Assembly: GCA_903892315.1 (NCBI GenBank)
Contig: CAITHY010000046.1
Span: 8,250-72,249, forward strand
Direction: 5' to 3'
Length of the DNA: 64,000 bases
From: an uncultured beta proteobacterium
GTDB taxonomy: Bacteria; Pseudomonadota; Gammaproteobacteria; Burkholderiales; Burkholderiaceae
A program made the position numbers and the translations under genes. Below, piece after piece: positions 51,371 to 59,921 of the stretch. A model generated the notes under the pieces. That model worked only from the letters and a program-made list of their open reading frames with translations. It was not told the DNA's origin and ran no database searches. Position 1 is the first letter of the stretch; each line of letters opens with the position of its first letter.

Positions 51371-53533
51371 ATGCGTCAGAGGAGGCTCTCCAGTTTTTGT
51401 CTTTTGACGCTGATATTGCCCTTTCTGCAGGGTGGGGCGGTTGCACAAGTTGCGCCACCTCCGGATTACGATCAGAAGCTCAGTGATGTCGTAGTCAGCG
51501 CAACTCGCTCAGGTACACCCCTTGATCAGATGTCTTTAAATACAACCATTCTGACAAAAGAAGTATTGGAGTCCTCGCCCGATCAAACAATTGATCAAGT
51601 TCTGAAGAATGTGCCTGGTGTTTTTTTAAACGATGTCCCGTATTACCAAAAAGATCCCACAGGCCAAAGTATTAACGTACGCGGCTTAGGCTATGGCCGC
51701 ACCCTGGTTTTAATTGATGGCTTACCCGCTAATGATGCCTTCTATGGAACGGTGCAATGGAATTTGGTTCCCATGTCATCGATCGAGTCGGTAGAGTTTG
51801 TGCGCGGGGGAGTCTCTAGTTTGTGGGGAAACTACGGTATGGGTGGCGTGGTCAATATCAATACCAAGACGCCTAAAAATAGTGGACAAGATGTCTCTGT
51901 TAGTTACGGATCATTTGCTACAGGCAATGTCGCAGCCTCAAAAGATTTCATTGTTTCAGACGCGATGCAGATGCGTTTTTCAGCAGATTACTTCTCTAGT
52001 GAAGGCTTTCAGAACTACGCCACGATATCTCCAGGCTCACCTAGCAATATTAAAAATGGTATGGGTACTGATGCCGTTAAGAATTCCAATGTTCGGCTGC
52101 AAAATTACTTTAAGCCGACGCAAGACACCAATGGGTTTTTGAGGTTGGGGTATGCGACGATGGCCGATCTCAGTAATAACTATGCCATCGCCCCTAACTT
52201 AATACAGACGGCCGATGTAGCTGCTGGATCGACCACCAATTTGGATGTCGATAAAAAGGCCCAAGTCAATGTGTACTACCAAGCCACTAACTTCTATAAA
52301 CAAACTGCCAACAATTTGAGTGCAACGCCTTATAAGCCCTATATTAACGCGAATTACACTGATCCGTATTCGACGATAGGTGCATCAGCGCAATATACCC
52401 ATGATCTAAAAGCAGCAGGAATTGATCAATATATTCTGGGGGTGGATGCCAGAAATATCTCTGCATCGAATCAAACCAATAATTTGGCGACCACAGGTGC
52501 GGTGAGTTCTGTGAACTACGCACAGGGTCAGCAAAATTTTTATGGTTTGTTGGGACAATTAAAGTCGAATGCAACAGTCATTCCGCTAGAGACTACTTTG
52601 GGTGCTCGAGTAGATTCTTGGAATAGTCAAACGCCAACGTATTACAACGCCAATACAGGTTCATCTGCTACGTATCAGGCAGTACCTAACAAAAGTAAAA
52701 CCCAGCTAAGTCCCTCTTTGGGCTTGGTATACAAGGCTACAGAGCAGTGGGATTTTCGTGGTGCTGCTTATCAGGCATTTCATGCGCCCAGCATGAACAA
52801 CACCTTGCGTAGTTATGGCAATTCAGTCAGTGGGTATTCCTTAGCCAACCCTAATCTCACACCTGAAACCATGACTGGTTACGAAGTCGGAACTGACTAT
52901 AGATGGAAGAGTGGCTTTGCTCAACTCACTGCGTTTAATAATTACATTACCAATGCAATCACGAGTTACAAAATAACCAGCGCTAATGCCGCTTTTGCCA
53001 ATGGTTTATGCAGTGCTTCAGGCATTTCTGGCTGTGTAAATAACGTAGGTGGTAGTGGCTACACTAATGTTAGCTACTATACAAATCAGCAAAATCTACT
53101 TAGTCGCGGTATTGAATTGCAATACCATCATGATCTGAATGCTCAGTGGGCGGTTGATGGTGGCTACACCTATACGAGAACAGTATTAACCTGGAGCGCT
53201 ACTAGCGACCCAATTAATACTCAGGTGGGTGGAGTTCCGCAAAATATGGCAAATGTGGGCGTGACCTATTACCCTGCACCGCGAGCAAGCCTGACTACAA
53301 CAGTTCGGTATGTTGGTAATTCTTGGATGTCTACGGGATCCCTGCCGGTGCCAGCTTATGCACTGGTTGGTCTCAAGGCAAACTATGAGCTGACGCCTCA
53401 GGCTTCAATCTTTGCTTCGGCAGTGAACTTATTTAATCGTCAGTACGTTACCTTTAATATTGCCTCTCAAGCATCCGCTTATCAGGCCGGAATGCCCCAG
53501 GCAATTACTGTTGGGGCACGCATTCAGTTTTAA
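51371..53533 (+). CDS. TonB-dependent outer-membrane receptor
   Basis: 720 residues. A signal peptide (to ~27, ending GGAVAQ) precedes SDVVVSATR, a TonB-box-like start of the plug. The plug contains INVRGLGYGRTLVLIDGLP and VEFVRGGVSSLWGNYGMGGVV. The remaining ~550 residues are alternating beta-strand sequence and end in the C-terminal Phe (ITVGARIQF), the outer-membrane insertion signal. It imports a bound ligand with TonB energy: a siderophore, vitamin or carbohydrate. No ligand can be read; the next gene encodes a sugar-dehydrogenase-like protein. Confidence 0.92.
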   Translation: MRQRRLSSFCLLTLILPFLQGGAVAQVAPPPDYDQKLSDVVVSATRSGTPLDQMSLNTTILTKEVLESSPDQTIDQVLKNVPGVFLNDVPYYQKDPTGQSINVRGLGYGRTLVLIDGLPANDAFYGTVQWNLVPMSSIESVEFVRGGVSSLWGNYGMGGVVNINTKTPKNSGQDVSVSYGSFATGNVAASKDFIVSDAMQMRFSADYFSSEGFQNYATISPGSPSNIKNGMGTDAVKNSNVRLQNYFKPTQDTNGFLRLGYATMADLSNNYAIAPNLIQTADVAAGSTTNLDVDKKAQVNVYYQATNFYKQTANNLSATPYKPYINANYTDPYSTIGASAQYTHDLKAAGIDQYILGVDARNISASNQTNNLATTGAVSSVNYAQGQQNFYGLLGQLKSNATVIPLETTLGARVDSWNSQTPTYYNANTGSSATYQAVPNKSKTQLSPSLGLVYKATEQWDFRGAAYQAFHAPSMNNTLRSYGNSVSGYSLANPNLTPETMTGYEVGTDYRWKSGFAQLTAFNNYITNAITSYKITSANAAFANGLCSASGISGCVNNVGGSGYTNVSYYTNQQNLLSRGIELQYHHDLNAQWAVDGGYTYTRTVLTWSATSDPINTQVGGVPQNMANVGVTYYPAPRASLTTTVRYVGNSWMSTGSLPVPAYALVGLKANYELTPQASIFASAVNLFNRQYVTFNIASQASAYQAGMPQAITVGARIQF

Positions 53534-53587
53534 GGAGTCTATTTGTTGCGCTGCAGTAGATTGAATGGGTTAAATTAGATGCACAAA

Positions 53588-53601
53588 AATGCTATAGCAT
53601 T
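53588..53601. promoter_or_regulatory. 14-bp perfect palindrome upstream of the sorbosone-dehydrogenase-like gene
   Basis: AATGCTATAGCATT is its own reverse complement and lies 41 nt before the ATG at 53643, in the 109-nt gap after the receptor gene. Position and symmetry suit a repressor or activator dimer site. No regulator gene is next to it. Confidence 0.35.
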
Positions 53602-53642
53602 GCTTTATCCATAAAAATAAACAAAATGATGGGAGATTCAGA

Positions 53643-54881
53643 ATGAAGTACAACGTTAAGCACAAAACCCTTCACGCGCTCATGTTTGCTGCCGGCATGG
53701 CGGTGGTCAGTGTTGCTGGCGCTCAAGCGCCTGCCCCTGTACCGGCTAGCGCTATCCCGCCGACTTGGGCGCAAGGTAGAACGGCGGATGGGATGAACCC
53801 TTCATTGGCGCCTAATCCTCCTGGCATCTCAGCTATGCCTGCGGATGAAATCCCTGTTAGCAAGCTCAAGGTTCCTGCAGGCTTTAAGGTGGAACTGTGG
53901 GCATCGGGTATGCCTAATGGTCGCTCCATGACTGAGTCTCCAAGTGGCACTGTTTATGTGGGCACTCGCTTTACTGGAAATGTGTACGCGGTAGTGACAA
54001 AAGATGGCAAGCGCGAGGTGAAGACCATTGCCAAAGGCTTGCATCGTCCGAATGGCGTTGCATTTGTGAATGGCTCACTCTATGTTGCTGAACTCTCACG
54101 CATTATTCGCTATGACAATATCGAGAAAAATTTAGATAACCCACCGGCACCAGTGGTAGTGTTCGATGCGCTTCCTAAGGATGAGCCACATGGCTGGAAG
54201 TTTATGACCCTGAGCCCTGATGGTCAGTATTTATATTTCCAAATTGGTACGCCAGCCAATATCGTAGTTCCGCCATATACCCACGCTACGATTGTGCGCC
54301 TGAATCTCAAGACCAATATCTTGGAAACAGTAGCAACAGGAGTTCGCAACAGTGTTGGTATGGATTTCCAAAAAGGAACAAAGGAGCTTTGGTTTACGAA
54401 CAATGGCCGCGATTGGGCTGATGAAACTTTACCAAATGACACCCTGAATCGTTTGGCAAGGCCCAAAGGCATGAATTTCGGCTATCCATTCTGTCATCAA
54501 GGAGACTTCTTGGATCCTGAGTTCGGTAAGGGTCGTTCATGTGAGGAGTTTGATAAACCTGAAATGAAGTTGGGCGCACACGTTGCAGCTTTAGGTATGC
54601 GTTTCTATAACGGCAACATGTTCCCCGCTGAATACAAAGGTAATATTTTTATTGCTGAGCATGGTTCTTGGAATAAAACAAAGAAATCAGGCTATCAAGT
54701 AGTTCGTGTTGTCTTGGATGGCAAAAACAAGCCAGTCAAGCTTGAGCCATTTGTTACTGGTTGGCTTGACGGTGAGAACTTCTGGGGTCGCCCAGTGGAT
54801 GTGCAGGTTCTCAAAGACGGATCGATGTTGATATCCGATGATGAGACCGGTGCAATCTTCCGCGTGTCATACGGTAAATGA
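53643..54881 (+). CDS. sorbosone/glucose dehydrogenase-like PQQ beta-propeller protein, secreted
   Basis: 412 residues. A signal peptide (LMFAAGMAVVSVAGAQA) precedes propeller blades with LKVPAGFKVELWASGMPNGRS, LHRPNGVAFVNGSLYVAE, GVRNSVGMDF and FIAEHGSWNKT, characteristic of the GDH/L-sorbosone dehydrogenase family of soluble quinoprotein dehydrogenases. It would oxidise an aldose or similar compound in the periplasm and hand electrons to a cytochrome. The following diheme cytochrome gene overlaps it by 4 bp (ATGA), strongly suggesting a redox pair. Need for PQQ is family knowledge, not shown. Confidence 0.87.
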   Translation: MKYNVKHKTLHALMFAAGMAVVSVAGAQAPAPVPASAIPPTWAQGRTADGMNPSLAPNPPGISAMPADEIPVSKLKVPAGFKVELWASGMPNGRSMTESPSGTVYVGTRFTGNVYAVVTKDGKREVKTIAKGLHRPNGVAFVNGSLYVAELSRIIRYDNIEKNLDNPPAPVVVFDALPKDEPHGWKFMTLSPDGQYLYFQIGTPANIVVPPYTHATIVRLNLKTNILETVATGVRNSVGMDFQKGTKELWFTNNGRDWADETLPNDTLNRLARPKGMNFGYPFCHQGDFLDPEFGKGRSCEEFDKPEMKLGAHVAALGMRFYNGNMFPAEYKGNIFIAEHGSWNKTKKSGYQVVRVVLDGKNKPVKLEPFVTGWLDGENFWGRPVDVQVLKDGSMLISDDETGAIFRVSYGK

Positions 54882-55477
54882 AATTCGTAATTAGCACTAA
54901 GGCCATCCTCGTGGTGGCCTTTTTTAATCTCTCTTTCCTATCATTGAATGCAGCTGCTGCGCCACCAGATGCTGCTGCAGGCAAAGTCAAAGCACAAAGC
55001 TGCTTTGCTTGTCATGGTGAAAATGGCATTGGTATCTCTCCAGAGATTCCGAATCTTGCTGCTCAACCGCCCCTCTCAATCACGTATCAACTGATTCAGT
55101 TTAGGGGTCAACAGCGCAATGGTGGGGCCATGGCAGCACTCGCGGCCGGCTTAAGCGACCAGGACATGCGCGATATTGCCGCTTACTTTGCTAGCCTACC
55201 TGCGCCGCCTGCAAAATCAGGTAATGCGGATCAAATTGCGAAGGGGCAGCAAATTTCTGGCACTCAATATTGCAATTCATGTCATGGACCGCAGCTGCAA
55301 GGTCAGAAACACATTGCACGATTAGCTGGACAATCCCAGGAATATCTCATAACCCAGCTGAAGAATATTCGATCTGGTGCTCGCATTGATATGGATGGCA
55401 CAATGGGGAGTGCTGCACGAGGCTTAAGCGATGAGGATATTCAGGCCTTGGCTGCCTATGCTGCCTCACTGAAGTAG
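54878..55477 (+). CDS. periplasmic diheme cytochrome c (c4-like)
   Basis: 199 residues. A signal peptide (to about residue 27) is followed by two c-type heme sites, CFACH and CNSCH, one per domain of ~85 residues. Each domain has a likely Met ligand downstream (NGGAMAALAAGLSD and DGTMGSAARGLSD). The two-domain arrangement is that of cytochrome c4. It probably accepts electrons from the sorbosone-dehydrogenase-like protein, whose gene overlaps its ATG, and passes them to a terminal oxidase. Confidence 0.9.
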   Translation: MKFVISTKAILVVAFFNLSFLSLNAAAAPPDAAAGKVKAQSCFACHGENGIGISPEIPNLAAQPPLSITYQLIQFRGQQRNGGAMAALAAGLSDQDMRDIAAYFASLPAPPAKSGNADQIAKGQQISGTQYCNSCHGPQLQGQKHIARLAGQSQEYLITQLKNIRSGARIDMDGTMGSAARGLSDEDIQALAAYAASLK

Positions 55478-55508
55478 CTCTTGACCAACCCTTTATTCAA
55501 CATTTTCA

Positions 55509-56597
55509 TTGCAGTCTAAAAACCATTTTCTTCTCGTTGATTTTTTAAAGACCTTCGCAGCTTTAACCATCATCCTGCATCATTTTTCAAGTTATGGACA
55601 AATTGCAGAGGATGCAAAGCTGCTGCTCCCCGGGGTGATGACTTGGTTATTTGAGTATGGTCGTTTCGCAGTACAAATCTTTTTAGTCATGGGCGGCTAT
55701 CTAGCGGCCCAATCACTGACGCGTTCCCATGATCTGAAGAATGCTCGCAATGTATTGAAAGTGATCTTTAACCGCTACTTGCGTTTATTTGCACCCTATG
55801 TAGTGGCGCTCATTCTCACGATTATCTGCGCCTGGATTGCGCGCTTTTGGGTTCGGGATGAGTTTGTTGGTGAATCAGAAACCCTGGGGCAGTTCTTGGC
55901 CCATTTATTTTTTCTCCAAGGTATTTTGGGGTTGGATTCCATCTCCGCTGGCGTTTGGTATGTGGCAATCGATTGGCAGCTCTATGCCATTCTGGCGATT
56001 ATGCTGGGAATGCTTCCCGGTTTTCGTTCCTTGATATGGATGTTGCTGGTGCTCTGTGTCGCTTCATTACTCTTTTTTAATCGTTCAGGCGCTTATGAAA
56101 ACTACTTCATTTACTTCATGGGGGCTTATGGACTTGGTGTATTAGCGCAGCTTTGCAAGAATTATCCTGATCCCACTGTAAATCGATTTGCCAGAATCAT
56201 GTTTGTAGGGGTTGGTGTAGTCATTATGGTTTCAAGCTTTCACCAAATTTGGCTTAGAAATATATTGGCCTACCTAGTCGCCATTGCCCTCATCTTTTGG
56301 GGGGACACGGCCTATAAAGATCAGAAACAAGCTCAGAAGCGCCCACAGCATCAATCTAGAAAACACAAGTTAGTTAATGTCATTCTCTGGGGTAGCAGAA
56401 GATCCTACTGTGCGTTCTTAATTCATTTCTCATTTGTATTGCTGGCAAATACACTCTATATCGCCTGGGGTATGAGTGGCTTTCATGACGGTGTCATGGC
56501 GCTTGCCTTAATGCTGGTTGCTGTAGTAGCTAGCTGGCTAGTAGCAACGTCTCTCTATCGTTGGGTGGAAGTGCCGGCTCGCAAAATCAAGCTTTAA
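55509..56597 (+). CDS. acyltransferase family 3 membrane protein
   Basis: 362 residues, about ten helices. FLLVDFLKTFAALTIILHHFSSYG near the N-terminus carries the conserved His and aromatic pattern of acyltransferase 3 (OafA/WecH-like), and VQIFLVMGGYLAAQSL follows. It transfers an acyl group, often acetyl, to a glycan or other acceptor. The start is TTG at 55509, since no ATG precedes the first helix. Unrelated in position to the glycan locus, 15 kb away. Its stop shares TTAA with darP on the other strand. Confidence 0.8.
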   Translation: MQSKNHFLLVDFLKTFAALTIILHHFSSYGQIAEDAKLLLPGVMTWLFEYGRFAVQIFLVMGGYLAAQSLTRSHDLKNARNVLKVIFNRYLRLFAPYVVALILTIICAWIARFWVRDEFVGESETLGQFLAHLFFLQGILGLDSISAGVWYVAIDWQLYAILAIMLGMLPGFRSLIWMLLVLCVASLLFFNRSGAYENYFIYFMGAYGLGVLAQLCKNYPDPTVNRFARIMFVGVGVVIMVSSFHQIWLRNILAYLVAIALIFWGDTAYKDQKQAQKRPQHQSRKHKLVNVILWGSRRSYCAFLIHFSFVLLANTLYIAWGMSGFHDGVMALALMLVAVVASWLVATSLYRWVEVPARKIKL

Positions 56598-57121
56598 AGA
56601 CCCATATCTTTGAGAACGCGAAAAATTTCGCGGTAGGCCTTAGGTGGTTTGTTTTGCTCTTTCTCGCGACGCGCATTCCGAATTAAGGTACGCATATTCT
56701 GAATATCCATATCGGGATATTGTTCAATCATCTTAGTGAAGGCTTCGTCATTTGTAATCAGTCTATCGCGATAGCTTTCTAAAAAATGCAGCTTTGCAGT
56801 TTCAGCTTTGCTAACACCCTGAATCGCGTCTAAACGCTTCTGAATCGCCTCTAATTCTTCTTCATCTAAGAAGCGCATGAGTTTGCCAAGATATTGCTTA
56901 TGACGGCGAATCGCTTCAAAGCTTTTAATTTTGTTGGTCTCCGCAATAGCGGCTTTGATTGCCTCATCAAGAGGAATGGTTTTCAAGGCATCACTACTCA
57001 AGGCGGCCAACACTTCAGCCAACTTCTGGCGCTCAGTCATTTGGCGCTTTAACTCGGACTTGCTGGGGCCATCATCAGGGTCAGCTAGCTTGGGAGTGCG
57101 ATTCTTCTCATTAATGTGCAT
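56594..57121 (-). CDS. darP: ribosome biogenesis factor DarP (YjgA, DUF615)
   Basis: 175 residues, highly charged and helical, with no membrane segment. PSKSELKRQMTERQKLAEVL, IKSFEAIRRHKQYLGKLMR and MRTLIRNARREKEQNKPPKAYR are the landmark segments of DUF615. In E. coli DarP/YjgA binds late 50S precursors and helps assembly of the large subunit. Length matches. It is a single gene, divergent from the GMC oxidoreductase and convergent with the acyltransferase, sharing a 4-bp stop overlap. Confidence 0.92.
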   Translation of the reverse strand: MHINEKNRTPKLADPDDGPSKSELKRQMTERQKLAEVLAALSSDALKTIPLDEAIKAAIAETNKIKSFEAIRRHKQYLGKLMRFLDEEELEAIQKRLDAIQGVSKAETAKLHFLESYRDRLITNDEAFTKMIEQYPDMDIQNMRTLIRNARREKEQNKPPKAYREIFRVLKDMGL

Positions 57122-57206
57122 ATTGTTATTTTAGACGGGTATTCAAGTAATTCCTGAAGATGCCTTATTTTCTAGTTTGGTAAATAATAGGCCTTAATAC
57201 TGGAGA

Positions 57207-57218
57207 ATTACCGGTAAT
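57207..57218. promoter_or_regulatory. 12-bp perfect palindrome between darP and the GMC oxidoreductase gene
   Basis: ATTACCGGTAAT is self-complementary, 32 nt before the ATG at 57250 and 86 nt before the darP ATG. It could be a dimeric operator controlling the oxidoreductase. No other support. Confidence 0.3.
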
Positions 57219-57249
57219 CATTGAATAACGCATTATTGACTCAAAGAAC

Positions 57250-58875
57250 ATGACTCAAGCAAATACTTACGACTACATCATCATCGGAGCAGGTAGTGCC
57301 GGCTGTATGTTGGCTAAGCGCTTGACTGAAGATTCTAGTAAGAGGGTCTTGTTGCTTGAGGCTGGCAAAAATGATAACTACATCTGGATCCACATTCCAG
57401 TGGGGTACTTGTATTGCATTGATAACCCAAGGGCAGATTGGCGTTTTAAAACAGCTGCCGAAAAAGGCTTGAATGGCCGCTCATTGTTGTATCCCCGCGG
57501 GCGTGTTTTGGGCGGATGCTCATCTATAAACGGCATGATTTATATGCGTGGTCAAGCGGGTGACTATGAGTCTTGGGTGCAGGCGACTGGTGATGATTCT
57601 TGGTCTTGGGAAAATGCGCTTAAGCGTTACAAGTCATTTGAGGATTACCACAGCGCTGCAAATGAGTGGCATGGTAAGGGTGGTGAGTGGACTGTTTCAA
57701 AACAGCGCTTACGTTGGCCTATCATGGATCGCTTTAAAGAGGCTGCGGTTGAAGCGGGCATTCCGGCTTCAGAGGACTTCAATTGTGGCGATAACTTTGG
57801 CGTGGGTTACTTCGATGTGAGTCAACGTGCTGGTTGGCGCCTAAATACCTCTAAAGCTTTTTTAAGAGATGCGGCAAAGCGCCCTAATCTCACAGTAATC
57901 ACTCAAGCTGTTGTGACCAAACTCAAGATTGATTCCGTTACTAAAAATTGCCTTGGAGTTGAATACGTCAAGGATAGCCAAGCCCATGAAGCTCTAAGTG
58001 CTATCGAACAGGGTGGCGAAGTATTGCTCTGCGCTGGTGCAATTGGTAGCGTGCAAATTCTAGAGCGCTCTGGTGTTGGCGCTGCCGCACATTTAAACCA
58101 ATTAGGTATTCCTGTTATCGCCGATCTCCCAGGCGTTGGCGAGAACTTGCAAGATCATTTGCAGTTGCGCATGGTTTACAAGGTCAATGGCATTAAAACT
58201 TTGAACACCAAAGCCAATACGCTTTTTGGAAAGATGATGATTGGCTTGGAGTATCTCTTCAAACGATCTGGCCCAATGTCGATGGCACCATCACAGCTCG
58301 GTGCATTTGCTTATAGCTCACCAGAGCAAAAGAGTGCCAACGTGGAGTATCACGTGCAACCTTTGTCATTAGAAAAGTTTGGTGAAGATTTGCATTCATT
58401 TAATGCCTTTACGGCAAGCGTTTGCAATGTTCGTCCCACCTCACGTGGTAGTGTTCACATTAATTCGACTGACCCCGAAGCGCCACCAGTCATTAGTCCC
58501 AATTATTTATCGACAGATGAAGACCGTAAGGTAGCGGCAGAATCTTTGCGTTTAACTCGGAAGATTGTTGAGCAAGCCGCCTTGAGTCCTTATGCCCCAG
58601 AAGAATACAAACCAGGTGTGCAATTTCAAACAGAGGATGATTTGGTTAAAGCGGCGGGAGATATTGGGACCACTATCTTTCATCCAGTTGGCACATGCAA
58701 GATGGGGCGCGCTGATGATACGATGGCAGTGCTCGATTCTGAGTTGCGCGTGAGAGGCATTCATCATCTGCGTGTGGTTGATGCCTCGGCCATGCCGACG
58801 ATTACCTCCGGCAATACTGCCGCCCCCACCATGATGATCGCTGAGCGCGTAGCGGAACTACTGACGCGTGCCTAA
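57250..58875 (+). CDS. GMC-family FAD oxidoreductase (choline/alcohol-dehydrogenase-like)
   Basis: 541 residues. The FAD-binding motif GAGSAG is at 13-18. RGRVLGGCSSINGMIYMRG and AGAIGSVQILERSGVG are the two GMC signatures. The active-site His is in HPVGTCKMG, and SGNTAAPTMMIAERVAELL holds the second catalytic position as Asn. These flavoenzymes oxidise alcohols such as choline or longer aliphatic alcohols. There is no betaine aldehyde dehydrogenase nearby, so choline is only one option. It overlaps the EamA gene by 8 bp. Confidence 0.9.
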   Translation: MTQANTYDYIIIGAGSAGCMLAKRLTEDSSKRVLLLEAGKNDNYIWIHIPVGYLYCIDNPRADWRFKTAAEKGLNGRSLLYPRGRVLGGCSSINGMIYMRGQAGDYESWVQATGDDSWSWENALKRYKSFEDYHSAANEWHGKGGEWTVSKQRLRWPIMDRFKEAAVEAGIPASEDFNCGDNFGVGYFDVSQRAGWRLNTSKAFLRDAAKRPNLTVITQAVVTKLKIDSVTKNCLGVEYVKDSQAHEALSAIEQGGEVLLCAGAIGSVQILERSGVGAAAHLNQLGIPVIADLPGVGENLQDHLQLRMVYKVNGIKTLNTKANTLFGKMMIGLEYLFKRSGPMSMAPSQLGAFAYSSPEQKSANVEYHVQPLSLEKFGEDLHSFNAFTASVCNVRPTSRGSVHINSTDPEAPPVISPNYLSTDEDRKVAAESLRLTRKIVEQAALSPYAPEEYKPGVQFQTEDDLVKAAGDIGTTIFHPVGTCKMGRADDTMAVLDSELRVRGIHHLRVVDASAMPTITSGNTAAPTMMIAERVAELLTRA

Positions 58876-59785
58876 GACTTCTCAGAAAGATGATGCATTA
58901 CCTGCTAGTCATTTGCTACTAGCATTGGCTATTGTGGCGGTGTGGGGTACGAACTTTGTAGTGATTAAGTTGTCGCTCGCAGCTTTTCCACCATTTCTAT
59001 TTGCTGCGCTCAGATATACCTTTGCCTTTCTGCCGCTAGTCTTCTTTTTGCCAAGGCCCAAAGCATCCTGGACCAATCTTTGTCTTTATGGATTGGCGGT
59101 AGGTGTTGGACAATTCGGGGTCCTGTACTTTGCGATTGACGGGCGCATTTCTCCGGGTCTGGCTTCCTTAGTGATTCAGACCCAGGTATTTTTTACTATC
59201 GGCTTTGCGATGTTTTTTGCCAAAGAGCGCTTGCGCACTTATCAAATGCTGGCGGTACTGGTTGCGATGACTGGCTTGGGAATGATTGCGCTGCACACGG
59301 ATGCCACAACTACCTTCTTGGGTCTAGCTTTGGTGGTATTTACTGGCTTTTCTTGGGGCATTGCCAATACGGTTAGCCGCAGGGCAGGCTCTATCAATAT
59401 GCTGGCCTATGTGGTTTGGGCGAGCGCTTTCGCGATTCCTCCCTTATTTGTCATTTCCTTTCTTTTTGAAGGTGGGTGGGTACACATGAGTGCGTCATTA
59501 ACCTCAGCACCAGTAGGGGCATGGGCTGGCGTTCTTTGGCAGTCTTGGGGAAACACCATCTTTGGCTACTCCGCTTGGGCCTGGCTTCTCTCTAAGCATC
59601 CGGCAGCGGTGGTAGCTCCAGCGCCTTTGTTAGTGCCGATTTTTGGCATGGGGGCAGCCGCCTATTTTTTGGGGGAGTCTTTACCTCTTTGGAAGATCTT
59701 GGCGGCAGGCTTGGTGATCCTTGGACTCATCATCAACCTTTTTTGGCCCAATATTGAACGCAGCCTCAAACAGCCATTTTCTTGA
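58868..59785 (+). CDS. EamA/DMT-family transporter
   Basis: 305 residues, ten hydrophobic helices in two repeats of five. AIVAVWGTNFVVIKLSLAAF and LVVFTGFSWGIANTVSRRAG mark the starts of the two EamA domains. Members export small metabolites such as amino acids. The GTG at 58868 lies inside the end of the GMC gene (8-bp overlap); it is preferred since the next Met comes after the first helices have begun. Co-expression with the oxidoreductase is likely. Confidence 0.87.
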   Translation: MPKTSQKDDALPASHLLLALAIVAVWGTNFVVIKLSLAAFPPFLFAALRYTFAFLPLVFFLPRPKASWTNLCLYGLAVGVGQFGVLYFAIDGRISPGLASLVIQTQVFFTIGFAMFFAKERLRTYQMLAVLVAMTGLGMIALHTDATTTFLGLALVVFTGFSWGIANTVSRRAGSINMLAYVVWASAFAIPPLFVISFLFEGGWVHMSASLTSAPVGAWAGVLWQSWGNTIFGYSAWAWLLSKHPAAVVAPAPLLVPIFGMGAAAYFLGESLPLWKILAAGLVILGLIINLFWPNIERSLKQPFS

Positions 59786-59810
59786 GTCTCTTGGCCTAAT
59801 GTAAAACCCT

Positions 59811-59840
59811 AATACAAAGCCCTTTTTTTGCCTTTGTATT
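59811..59840. repeat. 9-bp inverted repeat between the EamA gene and livK
   Basis: AATACAAAG (59811-59819) and CTTTGTATT (59832-59840) are perfect complements around a 12-nt T-rich loop, 26 nt after the EamA stop. It could be a weak terminator for the EamA gene or a regulator site ahead of livK. A run of T lies in the loop rather than after the stem, which speaks against a standard terminator. Confidence 0.4.
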
Positions 59841-59921
59841 AACAGTAAGATAACTATTCGATTCGGTTGTACCTATAAAAAAAGTATTTATTCATTAGCA
59901 ATTTTTAGTCATGGAGACTTT

